Below, piece by piece: positions 37,901 through 50,840 of a DNA stretch of 64,000 nt. Both the position numbers and the translations under genes were made by a program. Source of the DNA: Pipra filicauda (taxonomy: Eukaryota > Chordata > Aves > Passeriformes > Pipridae); the NCBI RefSeq assembly GCF_003945595.2, contig NW_024103874.1, forward strand, positions 3,110,001 through 3,174,000, written 5' to 3'. The notes below the pieces were generated by a model. The model was not told the origin of the DNA and made no database searches. It saw only the letters and a program-made list of their open reading frames with translations. Position 1 is the first letter of the stretch. The number at the start of each line of letters is the position of its first letter.

Positions 37901-40900
37901 CCATTGTTCTCAACAGTGTTGGGTCATACCAAGAAGAAAAATATTAAAAACAATTTTCATGTATGGTTTTATCTCTGAATTCACTTTCTTTTACTTTGGT
38001 GGTAGATCTGTCCATCCTCCTCAAGATGTCAAAGCATCTGATGAGGAAAGAGATCCTTAAGTGAAGCTACAGTTCGAGTCAACCCTGTGGCTGAGAAGAA
38101 GGATGGGGAAGCTGCATGGAAAAAATAGAGCAGTTCTGAATTTTCCCAGAAAACTTGTCAAGGAAAAAAAAAATCTTCAGAGCTGGTATTTTTGCACTAC
38201 ATATTCAGCATTCACAACAAACTCATAATGCCAAGAAATGTGGATTGTAATCTGAATGAAATGAGAAGTGGAGCAATGAAAGCTGAAGGGTCAGCTCCCT
38301 GCCCTGCTCCCCTCTCCTTGTGGGGCTGAGGAAGGTTAACCTGGGCAATCAGACCTTTGGGATGATTCCTTCGGTATAATTGAATTTCCAGTGTCTTTAA
38401 TCCACCTACCAGTGGTTTATTGCATAAAAAGCATGTCAGGGAACAGAAAGGGAATGCCTGGAGAGTTCAGCAACGCAGAGCCAACAGAGTGGTTCCAGGT
38501 GCTGTGGACATGAACAGGCTTCCAGCTGCTCTGACTGTCAGCCCAGAGCAAACGCTGTGTCCCCAAGTCCCAAGGAAAAACACACCAGGCACGGCCGAGG
38601 TGGATTTGCTGCAGCTCTGGATCTACAGGTTTTGTTCTCCTTTTTACGCTCTGAACTGTAAAATAATAAATGTGCATTTGCAGACTGTTATCTGTGGGCC
38701 TTGCCAGAGATATGTCATCTGATTATGCATGTAGGTAGCATTTAACATAATCTGCCCTGACACTTTCATAAGATAAGACAAAAATAGTATTTTATCACCG
38801 CGCAGTAACAGCCTCTTATCAAACTCCCAAGTCTTAATTAGGGATTTGTCTCCGGGTCCCCACTTGCCTGATGACCATATAAATGTCTCAATTAGATAAT
38901 TAATACAGTCCGTAATGCATGATAGTATACAGCAATTTAAAGCCCTAGGCAGTGAGTTCAACACCAACATTTCCCTTTTAAATTGCTGGGAATTCAGGTG
39001 GATGTGTGCATCCAGAGGTTCCTCTTATGATATTGATTCTACTCTTTAACTTCTTTATAGTTTCTGTGAGGGAATGCCATTGTCTCCATTCTTCACAAAC
39101 TCTGAGAGATGAGAGGATATCTGATTCTTTATGATACTTGGCATAAATGACATTTTATATCTCATTTCGTATTGTTATCAATATTTGGTCTGTAGTTCAC
39201 AGATTAATATACATACATGATGTACATGTTCTACAGGGGGAAAACCTACCCAGTGCTTCATTTATATTCCAGATATATTATCCCTGTTTTTCTTAGCAAA
39301 AAATTTCTTACAGGTTTGAACTGGAGTTTATCCTTTTCTATCACTGTAGAAATTATATCTAATATTTAAAAAGTTTGTAGTGAACCAGAGTAACAATGAG
39401 AAATCTTGGTTTCTAAGTAACACAAAGCCACATTTCCAGAATTTTCCCTTGACTATTCTTTAAATATAAGTAGTTGTATTTGTTTTTCCCAAGTAATTGC
39501 AGAAGATAAACCAGCCCCTGGCAGTGTCCACAGTCTAATGTGTGTGTCACCCGTGTCTCCTAAATGAAGACATTCATACTTGAACCTCATTGTAGGTCCA
39601 GCCAGGACTAAGGAGGCTCAGCCATGTTGGAAAAACAAAAATTAGATTAATTTCCTAGCAGGAGGCAGCTGGATAGGTGGGATCATCATTTTGGAAAATG
39701 GGACATTTTGGAAGATCTCTGTGTTTCCTCTTGGGATTGTGGGAACAGTGTCTGACCCAGGCTGTGTATAACCAGGACAAGGCTCCAGAAGCCATAAATT
39801 GAACATTGTCAACCTCTGAACTTCACATATTCAGAAACCAGAGTTAACTGTATGTGGCAAGATCCGAGGCCAAATTTACAGGCAACAGAATATAAAGAAA
39901 ATCAGTATCAGAAAGTCAGTTAACAATTTGAAACTTAGATGAAGAACTGAGGTCACTGCTACTGAATTTGTGGTATTTTCTTGGAGGATTTACTGAACAG
40001 TAAGATTTCATCAGTTCAGAATATTTGCTTACAGCTGGATTTATTCTGATCAAAAAGTCTGTTAAAGCAAAAGAAGGAAGTGCCTGAAGAGTGGGAAAGG
40101 CACAGAGCTGGGCTGATACCACAACACAGAGCTGGCCTTGGGAAAATGGATTGTAACACTTGGAAAATGTGGCACATTGTAAAATTCCTGCATCACAAGA
40201 AAGACATTAATGATGATATACACTGATTAAACCCTGGGAAACCTGAGGATGATCGCAGAGGGGCCAAGGATCTGCTCCATGTTTCTCATGGTGAAGCTGC
40301 TGATAAATTCAAAAACTTCCCAGAGACATTTTGGACCGCTATAAATTTATTTCTAAATATTTAAATGCATGCCTAAAAAATGTAAATTTCAGAAGGATCC
40401 CACTGTTTCTGGACCTGCAGCTGACCCTGTTCATGGCATTTTAATTTTGCATTTTTGCTGCTCTCTCTAGAGGACATTTCAGAGCTACTGTTCCCTTCTC
40501 TGTGTTTGCATCCAGCTATTGTTTGGGCTCAGAAATTATTGTATGATATAAATAACTCATAAAAAGTTACTTTAGGTACTTTGGTCATTTCCCTTAAAAT
40601 TGAAAATGGTTTCTACTGTTAAGAGTTTACTTATTTTTCAGCTGTTATTTCTATCAGATTTTCTGATATAAAGCTGATTTACCTGTGATATTTCTTTCTC
40701 TCCTGAGAAATTCACATCTGTCTTTAGCATCTGTCTCTTAACTTCATTCAAAACCAGGGGGGTTGGGGGACACATGACATTAATTTTATGGATATCCATG
40801 TATCATTGCGTTTCTGTCAATAAGTCATTTGGGTTTTTTTCAGGAAGAACCTCAAACCTTTACCTATCAATATTTTTCAGAAGCAGAGCTAATGCACAGC

Positions 40901-41698
40901 AGCTAAAAATAATCTCATGGAACAAAAATGAAAAATACAGAGAAGTCAATGCTGTCAGTTAACACTGACATATTTTTACCAGAAAAAGACCAAAGAATCA
41001 GCAAAGCATCAGCTTGTTTCAGCAAAATTTATAGTAGTAATCAGTTCCTGTACAGCTTTGATACCCTTTCGGCTTTTGATTCTTGATTTAAAGCACTTCT
41101 CTGGGAATGTTGTGAATAAAACAGCACCCTGCACACAAATACAGTTCACAAAAGGCACTAATCCTCTCCCCAGAAGTTCCACCTCTTTTTTTAATGGATT
41201 TTGCTCAGCAGAACAACTCACACAGGCAGATATTCATTGGTTTTGAGTGGGAGGCAATGTTTTAGGGCCCTTAGATCTACTAAAAACCGCTGGCCCTCCG
41301 ACTGTGTCTGGGCCTGGCTGCAGACACACCACCTACAGGGGTGTCTAAATGTAGAGCACTGAATGTGCTCCATCACGAGCCCAGAAATGCCCCAACAGGC
41401 CATGTGGGACCCTGGAACATGTGGGAATGTTCACTGCTCCACCCTTTCCATTCTCTCTTTGTTTTCTAGGGCAGACCCATGGCAGAGAAAAGGAATAAGC
41501 TGCTTCTTGGACTGTGGCTAAACAAATTCCTCCTCCTTCCATAAAATAGGAGGAAAGCTTTGTCAACTCAGCCTCTTCATTCCTGGGATAGCACAGCTTT
41601 GCCCACTGATCCTTCCCCAGGACCCACCACTGCATCCACGACTGAGAGGCAACACGTGAGTAGAGTTGCTTGGGATAAGGGCTCACATTGCTGCAAAA
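31925..41698. other. Gene-free upstream DNA
   Basis: No gene is supported. Contents: a 12-bp tandem duplication GGATCTATTCAA x2 (36273-36296); a CA/C-run near 36322-36339; an AT-rich TATA/CATA stretch at 37750-37835; the motif block at 38740-38960; and short AATGGGA-type scraps near 33275 and 35820. The 150-codon frame at 36639-37091 has no recognisable domain. Confidence 0.6.
38740..38960. promoter_or_regulatory. Candidate enhancer with GATA and homeodomain motifs
   Basis: Within about 150 bases there are GATA-type sites (AGATAAG at 38771; TTATC at 38792 and 38816) and two TAATTA cores (38835-38840 and 38897-38902), with two CpGs in CACCGCGCAG. No repeat or coding signal explains the block. 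It is a guess that this is a conserved element acting on CDH4 about 13 kb away. Confidence 0.25.
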
Positions 41699-42347
41699 TG
41701 TGGAAGATGGCAAGATTTCTTAAGTCAGGATGTTTAAGCCTTATCAGCAAGAAAGGAGCCCCAAACAGTGGAATAGGCCACAGCCAGCATCCCTTAGTCA
41801 TGGATATTTGGGAACTACCAAGCCTTAAGGATGTAGTAAATCAAGATGTTGTTGTGTATCAGTAGAAGAAATAGCAGTTAGCATTCCTTACTCAAGGACA
41901 TCCTGGAACTAACAGGTCTTAAGGATGTATTAAATCAAGATGTTGATGTATGTCTATGCATACATTGCTAACTTGGCAAAATATTCAGGGTCTGTGTATC
42001 CTATAGCTGAATTATGTTCATTATAATACTAAAAATAACACCTACATGCCAAAAAGACCCTGCCCAGGTCAAGAGCCTTCCCCATGTGTAGAAGTTAACT
42101 GGAATTATATGACTTGTATGAAAATTAGTAACCAATCATAATAGAGGGGTTGTACTTGGAAAGTTACTAACTTTGAATTTCTGAGTATGTTTTTTATCTC
42201 CTGTGTATAAATAACAGCACAAAAATTCCGGTGGCCGTGCTCGATTTGTGGGATCCCACTGAGCACCCAGGCTTGTGCAACTTTGAAATAAATGATCAGT
42301 GTCTCTCCCAAGTGTGCAATTATTGGCTTGTTGCACACTGGGTAACA
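41699..42347 (+). mobile_element. Probable solo LTR of an endogenous retrovirus
   Basis: The order of signals is that of a retroviral LTR in + orientation: a U3-like region with an internal 94-bp duplication, a CCAAT motif (42131-42135), TATAAATA at 42206-42213, then about 75 bases to AATAAA at 42287-42292, and a short U5-like tail ending near GGGTAACA. A TGTGG start at 41699 and a terminal ACA at 42347 would give TG..CA ends. I did not find matching target-site duplications, so both boundaries are provisional; an alternative 3' end is ..TTGCACA at 42337. No gag, pol or env sequence flanks it, so this is a solo LTR or an old relic. The antisense frame at 42136-42594 is a shadow of it. Confidence 0.6.
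41786..41973 (+). repeat. 94-bp imperfect tandem duplication in the LTR U3
   Basis: Two adjacent copies start at AGCATCCCTTAGTCA (41786) and AGCATTCCTTACTCA (41880). Both continue through a GGAACTA segment and CTTAAGGATGTA.TAAATCAA. Similarity is clear over the first 75 or so bases and fades after. Tandem U3 duplications are typical of retroviral enhancers, which supports the LTR call. Confidence 0.8.
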
Positions 42348-45300
42348 AATCCAACTTTGTAGGCAACAACATGGGTGTCAAAATGTCAAAAGAGCTCCTC
42401 TGCCTGCTGTATTTACACTTCTCCTGGGACTGAGCAGAGCAGAAGTTGCAAGCTTGCATTCTCCTTCCAAATTTCCACCCTATTTTTAAATTGCATCTTT
42501 TTTGGAGGGTGAGAGGGATTAAATCTACATGTAGATATGTACTCCAGAAAGGACACATTCTATCTTTTCTTTCAATTGATATAAAATAGGGCATCTGTTT
42601 AAAAAAATAAGTTCTGGAATAACTGCAAATATTAAGTTTTTTTTCTTCAGTTTTATTTGGTAAGTACTTTAGGTTCTAACAACCATAAACTTGGAGAAAA
42701 CAATACTAATAATTAAAAAGGAACAGAAAGAAGCCAAACAAAGCTTTTAAAATTTAGAATTGTTTTCTGTAATCCTCTACTTCAGATACTGTATGCCAGG
42801 GCTCAATCTTTGGATTTGTTTAATCTTTTGGATTGGCCTGCTCTTCCTCCTGATTTATCCAGTGGCACAGAAGGATTAAATCAGCATAATGGACACTTGT
42901 TAAGTGTCTGCATCACTCTGATCAGCCTGACAGTGTTCTGGTTTGCTCCTCCTCGTGAATTGTGGTATCCTAAGGATGCTGTACTGTATAGAGCACCACT
43001 TAGTGGCAGAAGTCTACTTCAAATGCTCCCTTCTGAAATCTAATCTGAGGAAGTTTGTTCCGAGTCAAACCAACCTGAAACAGTCCATCCTTTTTCCCTC
43101 CTCCCTGAGTTTTCACGTTCAGAGCCTCCCAAGGCTGCTGGGAGACTGTCCCTCCAGCACAGCATCCCTTCAGCTCTGAGCCAAGGGATCTCAGCACATC
43201 CCTTTCCAGCTCCTTTCCTCCTTCCTCCCCTTGTGCATGTTCCTTGTGTTTGACTGTGCCCACAAAGGCAGACACATCTTTTGTCTGTTAGTGGCTGACT
43301 GAAATGTTTGACCTCAAATTATATGTCATGGGTAAATAAAAAGGTGCTCCCCTTCCTGCTGTTATTCTCAATATCAACACAATGAACAGAAAATAGGAAA
43401 ACATCACAAAGCAGGCTGAGATGTTCCCTGCTTTCAGGAGCCAGAGCATATCGAAACAATTTGGACAGGTATTTTTCTCTGCAGGACATTGATGTCAGGG
43501 ATGTTTATCATATCATATTGAAAGACCTTGTTCACTGTATTGAATTTTAACAATGTTAGCATGAACTTTCTAACTTTGGGGATATAAAGAGAACTCATCA
43601 GTGTTTAGGGGTAAAGGAACACATAATAACATCGATGCCTGGAAAATTAAAAGAGACAGATACCCCTTTTCTCACCAAAACTCACTGAACCTTCCAAAGG
43701 GATATTCTGCTGTCATACTACAAAGCCTGCCTGCATGAGACAAAAGGGGGCTTGATCAAGACACATAAAGTAAAATTTGCTCTGTACATCCAAAACACAT
43801 TCCAGACAGGTAACAGCAGGTTACAGACTTTAGGTTTAATTTTAATGACACCATTTCTTGTGCCATTGCACAGACTTTATTTTTCTGTTTGTTTATGGGA
43901 GTTACAGAAATTAGTCCTTTCAAGCCATAGATTAGCATGGGATGGCTATTATTGAATAGGGAAATGGTAATGATAGAGATGGCAAATTCTGTTCTTACTG
44001 TAAAGCTCCTCACAAGCTTCTGCAGTTCTTTTCCAAAGCCCCCTCAGTTGTCCCAGTTCTGGCCGTGTGCTCCACATCAGTTATTCCAACCCAGTACTGA
44101 GGAACAATTTTTCCAATCAGTTCTGTGTCCAAATTGCAAACACACTCACACTTCTGAGTTGTGTGTACAATTACTGAGATTCCATGCGTGCATTGGGTAA
44201 TTTCTCACATAAATGCACTTAATTAGTCATCTGTGCATGAGTTTTCCTATTTGCATACACACTTATGGCAATTTTGCATGCAAATTAAGCACTTTATATA
44301 TATATATGTAAAAGTTTGACTCTCATCATGTTTACTAAACAGAAGCTTATGTTAGATGTGGAAGAAAATAATTGAGTTGTCTGACAGCATACAATACAAT
44401 GTGGGAGCTTCCATATGGATTATTACAGTGTCTGCATCCTGCTGAGGTTTTCTCAGAAAGGTTATTAGATTTATCTCTCATAAAGCACTTCAGGATCAGC
44501 TCTGTAAATGACCATTCCGCTGAAATATCTGCATAGGTGAAGTCCAGGTTACCCCATTCAGCCCATAGCTTGCGCCAGACATAATTTGTATTAGTTTTTA
44601 ATATCTAATAAAAATGTCCCATTTAAATCCTGTGCTGCTTCCAGGCTACAATAAACCCTGCTACATGATTCTGCCATTTCCTACTGGTGGATTAGCACAA
44701 TCACAGTCACTGAACTAATGTCACTTACAAAAAGCTCTATTAAACCACATGTCTGCCTGTAGCTCACACGGAAGATGGTGCAGGAATATTTCCCATAGTA
44801 TTTCTCTCTCAAAGAGATCAAAACCACTTTTTAGCTGAAGGTTACCCAGTCTTGGACATACCAATATTTTTAGTGTCCTGGACACAGTTTCAGTCTGACT
44901 TGAAAGCCTGTGTGCAGTTGGGCATGGATTAGGTGATGTGAGAGCCCAGGATCTGCTGGTCAGAGTTAATGGGATAACCGCAGATAATCTCGTTAGATGA
45001 ATGCATGAACTTGAAAAATTAATCTTTGCAGTTCAGATATTTCTAGGCGCTGGCAAAAGCAGCAGTTACTTTGTGTACAGAACTCTCTGGGCTCATGCAC
45101 AAACTCCACCAACATCAAAAAACAGCGTGTGTCAGTTTAGCAGCTGTCAGGTGATAACCACCAATGGTAGTTACCAAAATTTAACCCTCAGGACTCAAAA
45201 CGTTCTCTTCCTTTCTGTTTATGCATGTGTGGAGGATTTAGGGCTTTATTACTCTTGGCCTGCAGTCAGTCCATATTATTCTGACCACGCATACAGTGTG

Positions 45301-47585
45301 TCTAAATACTTCCCTCTTATTTCTAGGCTTTACTTCACTTAGCCATGTAATATTATTATTAGAACTTCATATTATTATCCTCATTTGTAGCTAAGTCAGT
45401 GATTCAGATATTCAGATAAATTCCATATGCATCTTTAACTTGACGGAAGTTGTAAGGAGGCGAACACTGTAAATTTCTCACTACTTTTCCCAATTGGAAA
45501 TATGCTGCCTTACTTTGAGTGTGTGATATTCTGTCATGAAGTAATCTCTTATAAGAGCACATCTCTCCCTCTCTCTCCCCTCCCTCCAAGTTTTCTTTCC
45601 TTATCTTTTCAGTTCTACTATTGAAATCCATAGGCTGTCAAAGCTGTCTCTTGTAAAGCGCTTTGTCTTCCAGGTGGTTTTTGACCAAAAATGCTGACAG
45701 CTCCAGAAAATTACTTCATATTAAATAGGTAACTGGGGCCTTCTCTGAGGAGTTCTGCCTCAGCATTTAGCATGCACACACACAAAATTTAGAGTGGTGC
45801 TAAAACTGCTGGATATATCAGGAGGAAAAAGTATTGGGGAGGAATACAAACAAGCTGGGTGCCACAAAAGGCAGAGAGAGCTCAGAATATCACTTCTATT
45901 TATGCTTTACCAATCTGTGCAGAGGAAAACATGCTTGTTTTTTTCCTGATAAAGAAGAAAAGCAAGTACTGTCAGTAATACAAGAAAGACTGGTCTGGAC
46001 CTCACGTTTTTTCTAGATAAAAGAGTGTTCAATTATTAATATTGCTGCTTGCAGCAGTGTAACTTATTTTGAGATCTGGACTGGAATAAGTTACATTACT
46101 GGGCACATTTCAGTGTATATAGTCATGTCCATTACAGAGGAAAGAAAGGCAGCAGTGATGAGCTTTGCTGCTGTAAACAATAATAACAGCACAAGCTGCA
46201 AGTCTTAAAAATTCTCATTTTCTTTCAGCACTCCCTATTGGAAATTATTAATTATGTTGATATTAATTTGGAGTTTTCTGGTGTGTGATGAGTGAAAATT
46301 ATAGAACTGTAACCTCTGAGGAGGCGCATGGAGAGGGTGGGGAGGGAATCACTGGGTTTGTATTATTTTGATAAAGTTCTCAGACTGCTGTCCCAGGGTA
46401 AAGCCTGAGTTAAGTGTGATCCTTTCAGGGGATGAACACTTCAGGTAACTGTTTCTGAGCTGATGGCACAATGATACTGAAACACACACTCATATGAGGA
46501 GTGTCTTAAAATCAGTAACTTTGTGGAGACTTTGGGGAAAGTGGGAATCTGCGGCCTTCTTCCTGCTTGTAAAATCACAGACTGGTTTCTCATCTCTTTT
46601 TTACTAAATCTGGTGGGGTTTCATTGTTTCCATGAATATCGAGCATTACCTCATGGAGCAGCCTGGGAGCTGCCTGCCTGCCGTGTTAGGGATCTCTTGC
46701 AGTTTGTTCTCCTTGGTGACTCTGAGAACAAACCTAATTCTGCTATTGTGGTTTTTTTTTTTTTAACTGCCATCCACTGCAAAGGCACGGACCTATTAAG
46801 CCTCCCAGCCTGCCCTTCCCTTTTTTCTTTGTTTTTGCAAGAATACAATAAATGGGAAAAAAAATAGCACTGTTAATTGTTTCACATAGGTCAATTTTGT
46901 TTTACAATATTTTATGAAGAGCTACATTATTATAAGGTGTGTTACCTCACCTAAGGTGAAAGAGACATGGAATTGGGATCTTCAAATTGATTTTAATATA
47001 GCCATTGCTGGCATGCTGCCATTAATGCCTGCATAGTTCAGTGAGGAGACCACAGAGTGTCTCATAATTGGAGGTCAGACTACACCAAAGTTGGCCTCCC
47101 TTGGTCAGTGTAATTAGCTGAGCAGGAAGGGTTTGTACAGGGCCTCTGAAGTTGTATTTTCCTCATTGCCATTCACATGACCAGCTCAGAAGAATCACTT
47201 GGATCCACAATGTACGGATGAGTAGATAGTGTAAAAGAAAGTTCAAATTCCTTGGCATTGCAGCACGTCTGGCAGGACTGAAAATGGGACTTCAAAAGAG
47301 CTGTTTAACCAGGAGGATGGTTGTGTCATTCTCACCATTCCAGCACACAGGGAGCACGTGCAGGCTGGTACAAAATCAGCTTGGACTAGTGCATATTCCA
47401 TTCCTGTTCAGTGCTGCTTTTTCTTTTCTTCAAGTCACTTTCTCCTCTGTGACTCATCGTTTTGTCTTTAGATCTTGTACTGGAGCCAGATCATAAGCAA
47501 CCAGAATGTTGAGCTGTGCTCAACCATTCATGTAGCTCCAGTTGCTGTTGCTTAAAAAAAAAATCACATAAATGTACCAGACTCT
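42348..47585. other. Gene-free upstream DNA
   Basis: No gene is supported. The octamer cluster at 44.2 kb and two TAAAGC.CTT motifs (44481 and 45653) that recall tails of old vertebrate repeats are the only distinct signals. A T-run lies near 46751-46764. Confidence 0.6.
44210..44295. promoter_or_regulatory. Inverted POU octamers plus TAATTA
   Basis: TAATTA at 44220-44225, octamer ATTTGCAT at 44249-44256, and the opposite-strand octamer ATGCAAAT at 44278-44285 lie within 66 bases. The second octamer is part of the 12-bp palindrome TTTGCATGCAAA (44273-44284), an arrangement that could take a POU dimer. A short (TA)n run follows at about 44297-44307. Confidence 0.3.
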
Positions 47586-47642
47586 GACTTTTACTGTTAG
47601 TAAAAGTCCTTCTTTTCAAAAGGAACTTTTCAAAAGTTCCTT
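47586..47642. repeat. Two adjacent perfect hairpins
   Basis: GACTTTTACT (47586-47595) pairs with AGTAAAAGTC (47599-47608) around loop GTT. Eleven bases on, AAGGAACTTTT (47620-47630) pairs with AAAAGTTCCTT (47632-47642) around a single C. The motif CTTTTCAAAAG occurs twice within the right-hand half, suggesting local duplication. Confidence 0.95.
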
Positions 47643-50600
47643 CTGTGGTTGTAGCCCTCCTAGTCAGGAGCATCCTTTGTTTCTTCTGTTGGTTTCCATT
47701 GAGATCTGGTAGATATTTATGTCTTTTGCTGATCATTAATTTCTCCATAGCTTTGATTTACCTTTCCCTTTACTGCTCAGTTTCATCTTGTCCCCTCTTC
47801 CCTACATATCTTTAAAAGATTCCAAATGTGGATTAAATCTGAAGGCACTTCTCATTCATCTAATTTCTGAACTGTTGACATAAACACATAATTTACCACC
47901 ACCTATCAAACTAGAATCGTTATCATTGCTCTGTTTTGTCCTTTGTTAATACTTCTAACACAAACTAAAATTATGATTCTAATAATGATTCTGTAAATCA
48001 CCGGTCAGATTGCTGTCTTCTACTTGAGCAGCAAGAGTCCTCAGATCATACAAAAGAAACCTAAAGTGTGGTCTGCACACTGTATTAATTTCTTCTTGTT
48101 TATCACACTTCTTTAATAAACTCCATTTTTATCCTTGGCATCTAGGCTGCAACTATTTACTCGAGTACAGGAAAACATTTACTTATCAGAGAATTAAATG
48201 GGTTAAGCCAGCGGGAATATTTCCCAAATAAGGAATTCAAATATCAGCCCTAAGCTAGGAAGGCAAAAGTCTCTTGAGACACTGTTTTCTCACCTCCTGT
48301 CCATTTAATTTGTTACTCCCATGCTTTCACATATTTGATGGCTGCTTGACAATTTTATTGTGTGTTGTACCGTCCCTCAGCAATCACACCTCCCTCTCCC
48401 TCCTTCTCTCGGTGGTCACACAGCTCACATCCGATACTCATCTCCACCACTAAGGGTTCTATTGTCCCCTTGATATGTACGTGCAACTCCCACTGCTGTC
48501 AATAGGAATTACATGTGTGCATCAAGCAGGGCAAAATCCCTCGTGTTCTCTCCGCTCCTCATTATCCTGGCACAGTCAGCTCTGTAGATGGCTCATCTAT
48601 GAGCCTTTTATTCTCTTGAGTGTTGTGCAGTGCAGCAAGTTGGCTGTTAGGATCAGAAGTTTTGTTCTTGAGGTGTTTAGCAAGTTGATTTACTGTGCAT
48701 GTGCACGCTCTTAAATGTCTTCATCCAGCCAAACCCACATCTTGTAGCATTTGTGTGTTAGACAGTAGAGCTTCCTATTTCCATTTTGTGCCAGAGCACC
48801 AGTTCCTTACCAGTCTCCCATCAGATTCCAAGTGAAATGAGACTCCGAAGCGAACCCTCCCAAATAACATATGTTCAAGCCCAGCTCAGACCTGTAATCT
48901 TAAATGCAATAGTTTGTGAAAAATTCAGTAGGTAAAAAAATGTAAATGGCATATTTTAATTTTCCTTAAAAATCTGAAGGAAGATATTTTGTAAGTACTT
49001 CATGTTAAGTGCTTCTAAACAAGGAGGTAGTTGAAATGGTAGCCTATCAGTTAGAAAAACTGTAATTCCTTCCAAAATTAATTGGAGTGTAAAGAGTTGA
49101 AGGAAAATGGTAGAGTGAAAGAAACCACACAGGTAAACCAGTGATTTCCATTGTCTGAATGCAGGATCTGTATTCTCCTCTGACCCTTCTGGAAACACCT
49201 CAGTTTGGGAAGGCCCCCACTGTCTCACACAGCCCAGTGTTATTAGAAACATAACCTGGACTCGTACTCACTCCATTTGCAGCCTCATTTCCTGAGCACA
49301 GAGTTTGTTACCACAGCTTAGAAAAGAGAGATGGCAAAGGAGTTTGGGAAAAAAAATCAATTTGCCATCAGATTAGAAATCAACTGTAAACATGTTGAAG
49401 AATTCTATTTTTTTTTCCACTACTGCTCTGCCTTTTCTTCACAATCTGTTGTGGTGTCAGACTTATTTTGACAATACTTGTAGAACTTGTCATATTAACA
49501 AAGTTATCAAACAGAACGAGCACATGCATAGCAACAGCTGTAGTCCAGCAAGAGTCAAAATAACCAGCCACAGGTATTCACAAAGAAATATCCACTCTGT
49601 AGTTGCCCAAATCCAAAATATTCCCAGTAGACACCAGAGCACTTGTAGTTTTATTTAAATAGCAACTGCCCTTCAACTTGGAACAATCTACTCCAAACTT
49701 TTGAGGATAAATATAAAAGAAGAAAATGTATTTTATATATATATATATACACATAAGGATTTATTTTTGTTATGATAGTGTCACTTGATTATTTCTCCCT
49801 CTGTGAAAGTGCTTCATAAAAAAGGGTCTACGTTAAATTCAATACAATGATGGGATTTATTTCATGTTATATAACAAACTCAGAAACGCTTGTTTAAAAA
49901 CAAAATAAACCCCATAATCCACTAAGACTGTAAATTGGTGGGGCTGGAACAATCTTTTCATTATTCGTGTCTACAGAGCTTAATACAATGAGGCCTCAGT
50001 TCTCCGCTAACGTCTCTAGGTGTTAACACAATGCTATTAAATCTACTCAATAGCCAAAGATGCAGTCAGTGGATTTATGTGTCTCATTCCTTCAGAAACG
50101 TGAAAATCTCACAGAACAGTTTAATGACCAGATTTTTCAGCTGCAGTGTCTGACTTTGCACGTACATCAGATAGTGTGCATCTATTTATGCAAATCGTTG
50201 TGGGATTTATATGCACAAAATATACATGCCCAGGAACTTCTACTTGTGGCATTGAGTTGCATTGGGAGAGGGAGAGGATGGTGTTTGGGTGCCAGGGTCA
50301 TGCTGTAGGAAAAGAGCAGGAGCTTGAAACCACTGCTTTCTGCTCTCAGTTTTCTGTGTGACTGAAGTTTCACTTTCTGGCCCTGCGTTGATCTTCCTTT
50401 ATTTTTACACCAGAAAACCGCTAGTTCAGTGGAGTTAGCTTTCTCTGCTACTGATGTGGATGTGGATTAGGCCTGACAAGCCTATTTTCCTCTAAGAAAA
50501 GCAGAGCCAGGCTCACGGACACGGCTGAGGAGCTGTTTCTGGCACTACCAATTTCTCTATCTGATCCTCAGCTCACCTAAATCATTCTCTGCTGGAGAGG

Positions 50601-50840
50601 CACTTGCTGCACCCTCCCCAGCGTGAGTGCAGAGCCTGAAGTGGGGGCTCAGGGACCTGCACCCCCATCCCTGCCCGCCCAGAGCCCATCCTGACCCTCA
50701 TCCCACAGAGCCAGACCCGGCTGCCATGGAGGCACCTCCTGCCCTCACAGAGGGGTGATACCAGCAAAGCCCTTTGCAGGTGAAGCAGAAGGTCCCTGCC
50801 ATGGCAGGGCTGTGGTTTCTTCTGTTGTCATTCTTCTCCA
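47643..50840. other. Gene-free upstream DNA
   Basis: This is AT-rich unique sequence with a (TA)n run at about 49733-49750. A stretch near 48487-48530 resembles an old amniote repeat. Composition becomes more GC-rich after about 50500 on approach to the CDH4 promoter. No gene is supported. Confidence 0.6.

Noticed and set aside
42136..42594. A 152-codon minus-strand frame
   Set aside because: It is antisense to the probable LTR and runs past its end; no retroviral or host domain is visible.
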